Shown: positions 42,993-51,399 of the stretch, one piece after another
Numbering within the stretch: the stretch's first letter is position 1
Layout: each line of letters begins with the position of its first letter
Assembly (NCBI GenBank): GCA_963665765.1
Contig: OY762464.1
Span: forward strand, 1,178,001-1,242,000
Length of the DNA stretch: 64,000 bases
Direction: 5' to 3'
DNA from: Bin76 sp963665765
Lineage (GTDB): Bacteria > Actinomycetota > Acidimicrobiia > Spongiisociales > ZC4RG35
Notes under the pieces: model-generated
The model's database searches: none
What the model saw: only the letters and a program-made list of their open reading frames with translations
What the model was told of the DNA's origin: nothing
Translations under genes and position numbers: made by a program

Positions 42993-44159
42993 GTGGTAGT
43001 CCCCATGAGCGATCTGGCCGCTGAGTACCGGTCACTGAAAACAGAAATAGACGAGGCCGTGGGGCGGGTGCTGGCCAGCGGTCACTACGTGCTCGGCGAG
43101 GAGTTGGAGGCCTTCGAGCAGGCCTTCGCCGACTACGTGGGCGCTCGCTACGCCTTGGGGGTGGGATCAGGAACCGCCGCCCTGCATCTGGCGTTGGCGG
43201 CGCTCGATCTGAGGCCCGAGGACGAGGTGATAACCGTCCCCAACACCGACAACCCCACCGCCTCGGCCGTCACGCACGCCGGCGCCAAAGTGGTGCTGGC
43301 GGACACCACCGAGGACACGTTCACCATGGATCCGGAGAAACTGGAGGAAAAGATCACCCCGCGCACCAGGGTGATCCTCCCCGTGCACCTGTTCGGTCAT
43401 CCGTCCGACATGGATCCCATCTGTGAGATCGCCGGACGTCATGGGATAACCGTGCTGGAAGACTCGGCCTTGGCGGTGGGCGGCGAGTATAAGGGACGGC
43501 GGACCGGCACTTTCGGCCCGCTGGGATGCTTCAGCGTGGCCCCCGGAAAGATCCTGGGGGGATATGGAGACGGCGGGATGGTGGTGACCAACGACCCCGA
43601 CCTGGCCCACCGGATCAAAGTGCTCCGCAACTACGGCCACGCTCCGGGCCTGAAACTGTCTGGTCAGGACCTGACCGGAGGGACCGGCTGGAAAGTGCTG
43701 GAAGAAGGATTCAACCAGCGACTCGACACCCTGCAGGCCGCCATAATCAACGCCAAGCTGCCCACCCTGGAGGGCCGTATCGCCGCCCGGCGACGGGCTG
43801 CTGCCCTATACCGTGAAGCCTTTTCGGGCACGGCGGTGACCCCGGCCCACGAGGCGCCCTGGGCCCGGCACGTCTACTTCGCCTATAACGCGATGGTTTC
43901 CCCGGACATCCGTGACCAAGCCCGGGAATACCTGGCTTCGGTCGGCATCGCCAGCCGTCTGTATTACAACCCGCCGCTTCATCTCCATCCCGCCTACCGG
44001 TGGATGGGACTCCGTCCGGGTTCGCTGCCGGTTGCCGAACAGACCGCCGCACAGATGATCGGCTTGCCCTGCTTCCCCCAAATCACCGAATCCCAGGTGG
44101 AAGAAGCGGCCTCGGCACTTCTTGAATTCGTCGGGTCCGTCTCCAAGTCGATCACCTGA
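42993..44159 (+). CDS. DegT/DnrJ/EryC1/StrS-type aminotransferase
   Basis: About 388 residues, PLP-dependent sugar or cyclitol aminotransferase family. Opens VVPMSDLAAEYRSLKTEID, then YALGVGSGTAALHLAL and LEDSALAVGGEYKGRRTGTF. In the position where most members have the PLP lysine (SF..xK), this protein has FGPLGCFSVAPGKILGGYGD with Lys in APGK, as expected. Members transaminate keto-sugars for surface glycans or antibiotics. No other sugar-nucleotide gene is adjacent. GTG 42993 is favoured by AAGGAG nine bases upstream. GTG 42987 is also in frame. Confidence 0.9.
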   Translation: MVVPMSDLAAEYRSLKTEIDEAVGRVLASGHYVLGEELEAFEQAFADYVGARYALGVGSGTAALHLALAALDLRPEDEVITVPNTDNPTASAVTHAGAKVVLADTTEDTFTMDPEKLEEKITPRTRVILPVHLFGHPSDMDPICEIAGRHGITVLEDSALAVGGEYKGRRTGTFGPLGCFSVAPGKILGGYGDGGMVVTNDPDLAHRIKVLRNYGHAPGLKLSGQDLTGGTGWKVLEEGFNQRLDTLQAAIINAKLPTLEGRIAARRRAAALYREAFSGTAVTPAHEAPWARHVYFAYNAMVSPDIRDQAREYLASVGIASRLYYNPPLHLHPAYRWMGLRPGSLPVAEQTAAQMIGLPCFPQITESQVEEAASALLEFVGSVSKSIT

Positions 44160-44185
44160 AATAATCGGCCTACCCGATAGAACCG

Positions 44186-44203
44186 ATCAAATTATCTTTT
44201 GAT
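44186..44203. promoter_or_regulatory. Inverted repeat upstream of fic
   Basis: ATCAAA (44186-44191) and TTTGAT (44198-44203) are perfect arms around TTATCT. A TACAAT -10-like hexamer lies at 44231-44236, 7 bases before the ATG, so the transcript may be leaderless. The dyad could be an operator. No regulator gene is adjacent except fic itself, whose C-terminus may bind DNA. Confidence 0.35.
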
Positions 44204-44243
44204 TAGTCTCATCTTCTTTGGCTGATCGGATACAATAGCTCCA

Positions 44244-45437
44244 ATGATCTATACGATACCCACATTATCCGCGGTTGATCGGCGCGTGCTGGAGGAGGTC
44301 GCCCACCTGGGTGAACGCCTGAAGTGGTATCTGCATGTTCCCCAACGCTGGTACGGGCCGTTGCGGCGCACCGTAATGGCCAGATCGGTTCAGGGTTCGG
44401 TGGCCATCGAGGGCTACCATGCGTCTTTGGACAATGTGACCTCGGTGATAGAAGAGGAAGAAGTTGGGGAACTTGCCGAGGACACCAGGGCCGCCATCAC
44501 CGGGTACCGCGACGCGATGACCTTCGCGCTGGCAGTGTCAGATGACTGGCCGCGCATCGACCTGTCTGTCATCCGAGCCATGCACTTCATGATTGTTCGC
44601 CACGACCTCAACGCCCGTCCTGGAAACTGGCGCCCGGGCGGCATATGGGTGCGGGGCAGCGCGGGCGATGTGGTGTATACCGCCCCCGATCGCTCCGAGT
44701 TGCCGGTCTTGTTATCCGAGTTGATCGAACAATTGGCGGTCGAGGAGACACCCGCCATGATCAAAGCCGCCATGGCCCACCTCAATCTGGTGTTGATCCA
44801 TCCCTTTCGCGACGGGAACGGGCGGGCGGCCCGCGCCTTGCAGACCTTCGTGCTGGCGTCCGCCGGCATTCGCGAGCCGGTGTTCTCCAGCATTGAGGAA
44901 TATCTGGGACACAACACTTCTCGCTACTACGACGCCCTCGCCGAGGCGGCCGCCGGAGAATGGTCTCCGCAGCGCACCGCCCGACCTTGGATCCGGTTCT
45001 GCCTGACCGCTCACTTTCAGCAGGCCCGCACCCACCTGCGACGGATCGAGGAAACCGAACTCCTATGGGGAGACTGCGAGCGGATGGCGGCCTCCGCCGG
45101 GCTCCCCGAACGAGTGGTCGGAGCGCTATGTGACGCCGCCCGGGGAAAAACCCTGCAGCGCTCCCTGTACCGCCGGATCACCGCCCTGTCCACCGCCCAG
45201 GAACCCAGCGAACCGGGCGCCACTCGCGATCTGGCGGCTCTGACCCGGGCAGGACTATTGGAACCCTCCGGATCAGGACGCCGCCGCACCTATCGAGCAG
45301 CGCCCCAGTTGAGAAAAGTGTGGGACGCCATCGGCGCCAGACGTCGGAACTGGCTGATAGAAGACCCATACGTCACCTTCGGACAGCAACGCATACCAAA
45401 CCTGAGCGTTACCGCCCTCCCCTCGGACAGCGGTTAA
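44244..45437 (+). CDS. fic: Fic-family protein (AMP transferase type)
   Basis: 397 residues. The Fic core is HPFRDGNGRAAR (about residues 191-202), complete with catalytic His and the GNGR anion site. The N-terminal inhibitory helix is present as SVAIEGY (about 51-57), matching the S..xE(G/N) pattern of class II, self-inhibited Fic proteins. The C-terminal 130 residues look like a winged helix (DLAALTRAGLLEPSGSGRRR). Family members transfer AMP or related groups to target proteins, and many occur in toxin-antitoxin or regulatory roles. Inhibition is in cis, so no separate antitoxin is needed. Flanked by an antitoxin-like relic and an orphan DUF1778 gene. Confidence 0.92.
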   Translation: MIYTIPTLSAVDRRVLEEVAHLGERLKWYLHVPQRWYGPLRRTVMARSVQGSVAIEGYHASLDNVTSVIEEEEVGELAEDTRAAITGYRDAMTFALAVSDDWPRIDLSVIRAMHFMIVRHDLNARPGNWRPGGIWVRGSAGDVVYTAPDRSELPVLLSELIEQLAVEETPAMIKAAMAHLNLVLIHPFRDGNGRAARALQTFVLASAGIREPVFSSIEEYLGHNTSRYYDALAEAAAGEWSPQRTARPWIRFCLTAHFQQARTHLRRIEETELLWGDCERMAASAGLPERVVGALCDAARGKTLQRSLYRRITALSTAQEPSEPGATRDLAALTRAGLLEPSGSGRRRTYRAAPQLRKVWDAIGARRRNWLIEDPYVTFGQQRIPNLSVTALPSDSG

Positions 45438-45563
45438 GAGGTACACGCGGCCCGACGATCCTGTTTCCAGAGTTTCACCGCCTCTCGATGCCGAGCGGAA
45501 AGTGCCCAACCGGGCAGCTTCGGCCGACAAGGCCTCATCCAAATGTAGCTGTATACGCCGCAT
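45273..45563 (-). pseudogene. Possible relic of a ribbon-helix-helix (VapB-like) antitoxin
   Basis: From ATG 45563 the frame opens MRRIQLHLDEALSAEAARLG followed by TFRSA, strongly like the DNA-binding strand and first helix of VapB/MazE-type antitoxins (RRIQLYLDE...AEAARRG.TRSAL). After residue 25 the resemblance ends and the frame runs antisense into the end of fic. No PIN or other toxin gene follows. I read it as a truncated leftover with an arbitrary 3' extension. Confidence 0.35.
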
Positions 45564-45691
45564 ATCGGCAGTATGCATCAAAAAACATGGCAGGACTGTG
45601 TCACTGAGGTGGGCTAACTTATCCACAACGAAGTTATGATCTCTCGCTCTATGGCACATAACTGGACAATCAGAAAACTGGACGGTGGTTG

Positions 45692-46036
45692 ATGACAACC
45701 GCGAACCCGAAAAGGCGCCGCAGTCGCCGACTTGAAGTGCGCACCACATCCGAGGAGCGGGAAATCATAGATCGGGCTGTGAAGGCGGCGGGTATCGATC
45801 TGACCACCTTCGTGATCACCAGCTTGACGGTGGCAGCTCAACGAGTCCTCGCCGACCGAACGGTGTTCGCACTCAATGCCGAGGCGTCGCAGGCATGGGA
45901 GGCTATCAACAGACATCCCGCTCGCGAGATCCCCGGCCTGCTTGATTTGATGGAGCGCCCTTCGCCGTTTGTCAAAGGGTTAACCACGGCTAGAGGAGCG
46001 GTTCGAGCAAGCCCCGATCTCAGGAAGCGGAGGTGA
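45692..46036 (+). CDS. DUF1778 (TacA-type) antitoxin, apparently orphan
   Basis: 114 residues. The basic N-terminus RRRSRRLEVRTTSEEREIID, with DRAVKAAGIDLTTFVITSLT after it, is the DUF1778 ribbon-helix-helix domain that binds DNA and the toxin. The last 60 residues include LMERPSPF, the usual toxin-neutralising tail. DUF1778 antitoxins pair with GNAT acetyltransferase toxins (TacT) encoded just downstream, but here a membrane-protein gene on the other strand overlaps its end by 17 bases and no GNAT gene is visible. The final 20 residues are basic and may be read-through into non-native sequence. Confidence 0.75.
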   Translation: MTTANPKRRRSRRLEVRTTSEEREIIDRAVKAAGIDLTTFVITSLTVAAQRVLADRTVFALNAEASQAWEAINRHPAREIPGLLDLMERPSPFVKGLTTARGAVRASPDLRKRR

Positions 46037-46832
46037 GTTCTCGGACGAGGTTTTGGTGGGTGAGGTCTTCTGATCGGGCCCGCAGGTCTAAATAGAGCAC
46101 TGTCCCGACCACTGCGGCAAGAGGCACGCTCCACAGTCTGCCGAGGAGAACCGCCAGGTAATCGGGAAGCAACCAATAGAGAACCACCATGGGCGGCGCA
46201 ATCACCGCCACCGACAGCAGGAGAACCCCGACGGCTCTTCCAAAATGCGGCAAGATCAGCTTCCAAGACCGCCGCAGACCAGCCACAGGCCTGCTTCCTT
46301 CGACCATCACCGCCATCGGAGCGGCCCACCATGAGACCGCCAAGGCGATGGCCGGGAGGACCATCACGAAAGTCCATATCAGGAAGGGGAGGAGAGTCTC
46401 CGGGGGGACGGCGAAGGGATCATATGCGAAGTCACTCATTTGTTCCAGCATTCCGGGGGCGACTATCACCAAAATGACGGTTCCGATCATGATCATCACC
46501 GTGGCCACCGCCACCACTCCCAGCACGAAGATCAGCCACATTCCCAGCATCCTCCCGAATCTGCTCCACGCCGCCCGGATAGATTCGGCAGCAGAGATCG
46601 GCAGATCGACGCAGTGGGAGGCAATGATCCGTATGAAAGCGCCGGTGGCCAGGAGTTCCGTCAGCAGAAGCGCCAGAGTCATCAGCCATCCCACGCCGGT
46701 AAGCCACTGGAGAATAGACGGAATGCCCACCAACACCAGGCAAACGGCCATCAGAGGTCCGAATCGCCGCTTGTACAGAGACCATGAGAACCCGATGAGC
46801 TCTCTTGCTCCGAGCGGGCGAAAATCCTGCAT
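46020..46832 (-). CDS. Six-helix membrane protein, YciC/GPDP-membrane-domain-like
   Basis: 270 residues with about six membrane helices and a cytoplasmic N-terminus (RPLGARELIGFSWSLYKRRF). The helix order and re-entrant hydrophobic segments resemble the glycerophosphodiester phosphodiesterase membrane domain/YciC group, often involved in envelope homeostasis, though the exact function is not known. No catalytic residues. The C-terminal 25 residues are charged (DLRARSEDLTHQNLVREL). Its 3' end overlaps the DUF1778 gene. Confidence 0.72.
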   Translation of the reverse strand: MQDFRPLGARELIGFSWSLYKRRFGPLMAVCLVLVGIPSILQWLTGVGWLMTLALLLTELLATGAFIRIIASHCVDLPISAAESIRAAWSRFGRMLGMWLIFVLGVVAVATVMIMIGTVILVIVAPGMLEQMSDFAYDPFAVPPETLLPFLIWTFVMVLPAIALAVSWWAAPMAVMVEGSRPVAGLRRSWKLILPHFGRAVGVLLLSVAVIAPPMVVLYWLLPDYLAVLLGRLWSVPLAAVVGTVLYLDLRARSEDLTHQNLVRELTSAS

Positions 46833-46956
46833 CTACCAACTCCTCGTCAGAGGCCACCATCCCCGCATCATCATCGGAGAGCTGGCGGAGGGCTCAACCC
46901 ACCGCAGCCTCCTCTCTCAACCCATCCGTCACGGTGATCTCGGGACGCCTGCCCGA

Positions 46957-47733
46957 TCAGGAGAACACCCCAAACGGATCAGCGAAGGGCCGGATCGCCG
47001 CCAGATGGGCAGGGTCCGTTCGGGGAATGGTTTCCCTCACGTTGACCCAAAACCCGATCGAGAGTCGTTCGGACAGCCAGTCAGCGTCTTCGACCGTCGT
47101 TCTGACGCACCCGTGGGAGGCGGGATAGGCGGGAACGTCCAATGAACCGTGCAGGGCATAGGGTCCGTCGAAATACCACGGTCGATACAGGCCCCACCCG
47201 TTCACGTAGCGCCATCCGGGTATGTTTCTCTCGATCCTAAAACTGCCCAGTGGGGTGACTGCTCGGGCCAGCCCCACTCCCGGTCTGGGACTGAGGTAGA
47301 TATAGCCGCCGCCGGTGGAGACATGGAGAGTGGCTACCACCTCTTGCCCTTCCACGAGGTGCATCACTTGCCTCTCGAGATCCACCTCCAGCCGGTTGGG
47401 CTGATCAGGCAAACCCGGAACCTCGGGCTCCCAAGCGAGCAGTATGGCTTCGTCGTGGGGCATCCAGATAGTCGTGCGCTCCAGATCCGCCGCCTTGTGG
47501 AAGGCGAGGATGGCGTCATCCAATCCCTTCCTGCTGATGCCGTCCACCGTGCCCCGGTAGAAGCCCTTGTCGGCCAGAAGGGCCTGGATACGCAGCAAAT
47601 CCGAATCGGCCAGGTATACATCCGGGACACCGTAAACCTGATCTGCCCGCGCCAAGCCCGGCAAAGGCAACACCAACACCGCCAATACCGCCGCCCACGC
47701 CAAAACCGTTTTGCGCCAAGTGATTCTAAACAT
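46957..47733 (-). CDS. L,D-transpeptidase (YkuD) with peptidoglycan-binding domain
   Basis: 258 residues from ATG 47733. Signal peptide (about residues 1-30, ending LARA). Residues about 35-85 form a PG-binding-like three-helix module (RIQALLADKGFYRGTVDGIS). The YkuD catalytic core has ALHGSLDVPAYPASHGCVR (about residues 196-214) with His and Cys of SHGCVR. It makes 3-3 crosslinks or attaches proteins to peptidoglycan outside the membrane. It stands as a single gene. Confidence 0.9.
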   Translation of the reverse strand: MFRITWRKTVLAWAAVLAVLVLPLPGLARADQVYGVPDVYLADSDLLRIQALLADKGFYRGTVDGISRKGLDDAILAFHKAADLERTTIWMPHDEAILLAWEPEVPGLPDQPNRLEVDLERQVMHLVEGQEVVATLHVSTGGGYIYLSPRPGVGLARAVTPLGSFRIERNIPGWRYVNGWGLYRPWYFDGPYALHGSLDVPAYPASHGCVRTTVEDADWLSERLSIGFWVNVRETIPRTDPAHLAAIRPFADPFGVFS

Positions 47734-47907
47734 CCGCCCGCCTATCTCGTTAAGACGCGTCGCCCCCAATGGCGTGCACATCAATAACTATGTCGCCGTC
47801 GCTTCCAACCTTGACATGTTAACAGCATCCTGAATTGATGCTTCTACTCCGCACTAAAAATGTGCCGTTTGGGCCATCTGTGAACCAGGCGGCCGGCGGT
47901 GGGGCCA

Positions 47908-49302
47908 TCAGGCGGAGATGGGCGGGGTCAAGTCCCAGTTGGCTGCCTGGTGATAGGCCTGTCCGATGCGGGCGATTTCGGTTTCTGCCAGGGGTCTACC
48001 CATGATCTGCAGCCCGATGGGAAGCCCGGAAGGGTCGAAGCCGCATGGCACGGACAGAGCGGGCTGGCCGGTGAGGTTGGCCGGTGCGGTGGTCCGCACG
48101 TAAGCCAGAATCACCTCTTCGCCGGCGGTGGGATAGTCGAAAGAGTCCTGGTCCTTGCGGGCGGCCACCGCCGGAAGGGTGGGGGTTAGCACCGCGGTGA
48201 GTCCGTTTTCCGCAAAGCACGCCCGCATGGCCCGGCGGATCCGCTCCCGACCCCGGAGGGCGGTCAGATAGTGCTCGGTGGGCATCATCAACCCCGTGGC
48301 GAAGAGACCCCTGATGGCCGGATCAATCAGATGCGGCGCCTCCACCATCAGATCCCGGTGGTAGGCGGCACCCTCGGCGCTGACCAGGGTGAACTCCACC
48401 TCCATCACCAGGTCGAGTTCGCTGATCTCCACCGGCACGACCTCGGCGCCCAGATCGGCCAGCACCCTCACGGCCGCTTCGAATGCCTCGGCCACAGCAG
48501 GCTGGATCAGCGGATGACGATACCGTTCGATCACCCCCAGCCTCACCCCTTCCAAACCCTCTTCGGGCTCGGGATATCCATCCGGCGGGAAATCGGTGAG
48601 CGTGGTGGGATCGGAAGGATCATGACCCGAGATCACCGCTTGCACCAAGATGCAGTCCGCCGGAGTCGCCGCCAAGGGTCCGATGTGGTCGAGCGACCAG
48701 CTGAGGGCCGCCACCCCACTCCGGGGAACCCTCCCGTAGGTGCCCTTCAGCCCGGCCGTCCCACACAGCCCGGCGGGGATGCGGATCGAGCCGCCGGTAT
48801 CGCTTCCCAGGGCGGCGACGGTGATCCCGGCCGCCACTGCCGCTCCGGAACCGCCGCTCGAACCGCCGGGGACGCGTTCGGTGTCCCAGGGGTTGGAAGC
48901 CGGGGGTGAGGTCACCCCGCAGGCCAATTCGTGGGTGACGGTTTTCCCGACGATCACCGCGCCGGCCTCCCGGAGGCGTTCCACCACCGGAGCGTCTGTT
49001 GCTGCGGGTGTTTCCGAATAGGCCGGAGAGCCGCATCGGGTGGGATGCCCGGCCATGTCTACAATGTCCTTCACTCCCACCGGAATCCCGGCCAGAGGAC
49101 CCGGATCAATCCCTCGGGCGAGTTGACGGTCCACCCGGTCGGCCGCCTGGCGGGCACCCTGGTGATCGATTATTACAAAGGCTTGCAACATCGGGTTTAG
49201 TTCCTCGGCCGCGGCCAGAGAACGGTCTGCCACCTCCCGAGCCGAAACTTCTCTCGAGCGGATTCGCCGACCCAAATCGGCGATTGCTCCCCGTGAGCTC
49301 AT
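47908..49302 (-). CDS. Amidase-signature enzyme, AtzE/GatA-like
   Basis: 464 residues. The Ser-cisSer-Lys triad is visible: Lys in GVKDIVDMAG (about residue 77), GGSSGGSGAAVAAG with the cis-Ser and Ser, and DTGGSIRIPAG. It hydrolyses an amide or biuret-type bond. The start ATG 49302 overlaps the stop of a small GatC-like gene in an ATGA. An ATG two codons earlier is less well placed. The trio RidA / GatC-like / amidase matches AtzE-AtzG (1-carboxybiuret hydrolase) operons, which act late in cyanuric-acid breakdown, but no cyanuric-acid hydrolase is present. A different amide is likely here. Confidence 0.9.
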   Translation of the reverse strand: MSSRGAIADLGRRIRSREVSAREVADRSLAAAEELNPMLQAFVIIDHQGARQAADRVDRQLARGIDPGPLAGIPVGVKDIVDMAGHPTRCGSPAYSETPAATDAPVVERLREAGAVIVGKTVTHELACGVTSPPASNPWDTERVPGGSSGGSGAAVAAGITVAALGSDTGGSIRIPAGLCGTAGLKGTYGRVPRSGVAALSWSLDHIGPLAATPADCILVQAVISGHDPSDPTTLTDFPPDGYPEPEEGLEGVRLGVIERYRHPLIQPAVAEAFEAAVRVLADLGAEVVPVEISELDLVMEVEFTLVSAEGAAYHRDLMVEAPHLIDPAIRGLFATGLMMPTEHYLTALRGRERIRRAMRACFAENGLTAVLTPTLPAVAARKDQDSFDYPTAGEEVILAYVRTTAPANLTGQPALSVPCGFDPSGLPIGLQIMGRPLAETEIARIGQAYHQAANWDLTPPISA

Positions 49303-49484
49303 TCCCATCTGGGGTTGAACCTCAATGCCGGTTCATCGGTCTGCGCCAGCCGCGCTCGCACCGACTCGATTTGAGACCATTGAGCATCCAGCACTTCCGC
49401 CAGCTCGGCCAAGTCCCAGTCCCGGGGATCCATCCCCGCTGCGGAGAGCATGTCGCCGACTTGGTCGGATTGGAAAGCGCTCAC
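49299..49484 (-). CDS. GatC/AtzG-like small partner of the amidase
   Basis: 61 residues from GTG 49484, whose GTGA overlaps the RidA stop. Sequence DQVGDMLSAAGMDPRDWDLA, then WSQIESVRARLAQTDEPALR, ends with an ATGA shared with the amidase. Size, position and double overlap match AtzG, the structural subunit that wraps the AtzE amidase. The similarity at residue level is too weak to prove by eye, but the coupled arrangement is strong support. Most gene finders would miss it. Confidence 0.72.
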   Translation of the reverse strand: MSAFQSDQVGDMLSAAGMDPRDWDLAELAEVLDAQWSQIESVRARLAQTDEPALRFNPRWE

Positions 49485-49870
49485 CGGGGAATCACCGCGA
49501 TCACATCCACCTCCAATTTGAGACCGGGCAAGCCCAGGGCCGCCGCCTGGCAAGCGGTGACCGCCGGATAGGGACCCCCTCCGAATACCCGCCGACGCAC
49601 CTCCATCTCCTCGGGAAGTTCGCGGATGTCCTGGCAGTAGTAGGTGATCTTCACCACGTTCGCCAGGGACCCCCCGCAGGCCTCCAGCACCTCGGCAACG
49701 TTTTTCCAAATCTGCTCAGCCTGTTCACCGGTGGTTTCCCCCACGATCTCCCCGTCGGAGTTGAACGCCACCTGACCGGCCAGATACACCGTGTCTCCGG
49801 CCCGAACCGCATAGGAATAAGGCTCGGGCGGCTCGCACATCCCTTCGGGGTTGATCGCTTCAATGTTCAT
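49481..49870 (-). CDS. ridA: RidA-family enamine/imine deaminase
   Basis: 129 residues, normal RidA size. Opens MNIEAINPEGMCEPPEPYSY and has YLAGQVAFNSDGEIVG (about residues 29-44) and WKNVAEVLEACGGSLANVVK. The C-terminal PYPAVTACQAAALGLPGLKL replaces the strict RidA ARP.....L motif, so it belongs to a RidA side branch. Such proteins hydrolyse reactive imines made by PLP or flavin enzymes, or cleave N-carbamoyl-like intermediates (RutC type). ATG 49870 follows GGAGGAAAGTAA. First gene of the operon with the GatC-like and amidase genes. Confidence 0.88.
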   Translation of the reverse strand: MNIEAINPEGMCEPPEPYSYAVRAGDTVYLAGQVAFNSDGEIVGETTGEQAEQIWKNVAEVLEACGGSLANVVKITYYCQDIRELPEEMEVRRRVFGGGPYPAVTACQAAALGLPGLKLEVDVIAVIPR

Positions 49871-49933
49871 TTACTTTCCTCCTCAATATCCTTCCCCCGG
49901 ATCTGGGATCCTCACCTACCAGCTTCACCACTT

Positions 49934-50191
49934 TTACAGAGGCGGTATCTGAAGGACCTCTCCTTTACGGGCGGCCTGCCAAGCCTCCTGAAGTGCCTCA
50001 TGATTCAAAACTGCCCACTTCCTCAGGGTCCTTTCCACTCGGGTTGGAAGATACCCACCGTTGATCATCAGGGTATCAAGGCGAATCGTTGCCCGGTGTT
50101 CTCCATATCTGGCATGGAAGTGCGGCGGGTTGTGATCCTGAAAATTAAAAGTCACCACTATGCCGTGAAATCGACTGACCGAGGGGGACAT
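49934..50191 (-). CDS. DUF4160 protein
   Basis: 85 residues from ATG 50191, reading MSPSVSRFHGIVV, DHNPPHFHARYGEHRATIRL and LRKWAVLNHEALQEAW. This is the complete family layout: a ferredoxin-like core with the HNPPHFH motif. It is coupled to the DUF2442 gene by a TGATG overlap. DUF4160-DUF2442 pairs are widespread, have toxin-antitoxin-like genetics and have no established biochemical activity. An earlier in-frame start at 50287 would lie inside DUF2442 and is not needed. Confidence 0.85.
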   Translation of the reverse strand: MSPSVSRFHGIVVTFNFQDHNPPHFHARYGEHRATIRLDTLMINGGYLPTRVERTLRKWAVLNHEALQEAWQAARKGEVLQIPPL

Positions 50192-50538
50192 CAATCCACC
50201 CGGACAACCGGAAGGATTTCCTCTATTGACCTGCCAGTGGCTGCCATATAGACCGGTTCGGGCGCTATATCGATGTTCTGATCCCAAACCAACGTATCCC
50301 CCTCAATGCGAACCGTTTGGAACAACCCCTCCTCAGTTTTCCACAGATAGAAAGGCTTCTTTTCGATCAGTGCTGACAAATCCACTTCCCCGGCCTCCCC
50401 ATTGGCGTACTCGACCCACAGACACCAAGCTTTGTCTACTACCTCTTTAACGCTCACCGGGTAGGGCGGCAATCCTGGCCCTGTCCGCTCCGGATCCCAC
50501 ACATATTTGCCTCCCCTTGAATGAGGCACAGACCCCAT
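50191..50538 (-). CDS. DUF2442 protein
   Basis: 115 residues from ATG 50538. The core VKEVVDKAWCLWVEYANGEA, then VDLSALIEKKPFYLW and VWDQNIDIAPEPVYM, is the DUF2442 fold, which usually opens the DUF2442-DUF4160 pair. Here it has about 25 extra N-terminal residues (HSRGGKYVWDPERTGPGLP). It starts 1 base after the stop of the phosphoribosyltransferase-DUF4160 fusion, so all three form one transcription unit. Confidence 0.84.
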   Translation of the reverse strand: MGSVPHSRGGKYVWDPERTGPGLPPYPVSVKEVVDKAWCLWVEYANGEAGEVDLSALIEKKPFYLWKTEEGLFQTVRIEGDTLVWDQNIDIAPEPVYMAATGRSIEEILPVVRVD

Positions 50539-50539
50539 G

Positions 50540-51376
50540 CTATTCCAAAGGCTCAATCAGGGCTGGCATCATTCCTTCCCGGATCAATTCCCATGCTTGG
50601 CACAGCTCAGTATGGTGCTCGCTTGCCCATTCCTCAATGAACTCGATGCACAAGGGAGTTAGCCACCCCTCGGTCCTTCGGAGATCTCTAACACGAAAAA
50701 CAGCTTGGCACTCAGGCCCATCCCAGTCCCAATAACGGACATGGAAATGCGGCTCGGAACCCCCGCCGGGGTCAACACTGACGGTCATGCCTAAAAACTC
50801 AGACAAAGGGTGACGTACCGGACCGATGCCCAGGTCTTGGTAGGTAGCCATCGGAAAGTAATCCACACCCAGATTTCCAAAATACATTCGGGCTGAATCT
50901 CCTCGGTCCACCAGCGTCACCGCCGCCACAATTTCCGCCCCGGTTTGGGCGATGGCATCGTATGCTTTGACGATCGACCCGCCGGTGGTGACCACATCGT
51001 CCACCAACAGCACCTTCCAACCCGGGCCGATCTGCGTCCCTTCGATCAAGCGGTTGGTCCCCCGTTTCTTGAGTTCCTTGCGCACCGAGAACCAACTGGT
51101 GTCGCTGACCGCCGCCACTCCCACCGCGATAGCATCGGCGCCCATGGTCAACCCGCCCACTGCCTCGAAGCTGTGCTCGGCATCGCTGACGGCTTCGTAG
51201 ATGGCCTGGCATGCCACATGAAGATCGCTCCACTTGGCAAGGGCCTCTTTGCCGTCGATGAAATGGGAGGACCAGGCGCCCGAAGCCAATTTCACAGGCT
51301 CCGGCAGGGTTTTGAGGGCTGGCCCGCGCAGAATCTCGTGCAGTTGAGAGTGCAGGGTCGAGGTGGCTGGTGGCAC
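50540..51376 (-). CDS. Orotate-phosphoribosyltransferase-like domain fused to a DUF4160 domain
   Basis: 278 residues. Residues about 1-186 are a complete PyrE-like phosphoribosyltransferase, with the PRPP motif VLLVDDVVTTGGSIV (about residues 123-137), GGLTMGADAIAVG and WFSVRKELKKRG. Residues about 187-278 are a DUF4160-like domain: LSEFLGMTVSV, EPHFHVRYWDWDG and EEWASEHHTELCQAWEL. The downstream neighbours are a DUF2442 and a second DUF4160 gene, so the fusion carries a third copy of the DUF4160 theme. Start is GTG 51376. Whether the enzyme part makes OMP or serves as a metabolite sensor is unknown. Confidence 0.85.
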   Translation of the reverse strand: MPPATSTLHSQLHEILRGPALKTLPEPVKLASGAWSSHFIDGKEALAKWSDLHVACQAIYEAVSDAEHSFEAVGGLTMGADAIAVGVAAVSDTSWFSVRKELKKRGTNRLIEGTQIGPGWKVLLVDDVVTTGGSIVKAYDAIAQTGAEIVAAVTLVDRGDSARMYFGNLGVDYFPMATYQDLGIGPVRHPLSEFLGMTVSVDPGGGSEPHFHVRYWDWDGPECQAVFRVRDLRRTEGWLTPLCIEFIEEWASEHHTELCQAWELIREGMMPALIEPLE

Positions 51377-51399
51377 GGTGTCCTTGTCGATTACTCTAC

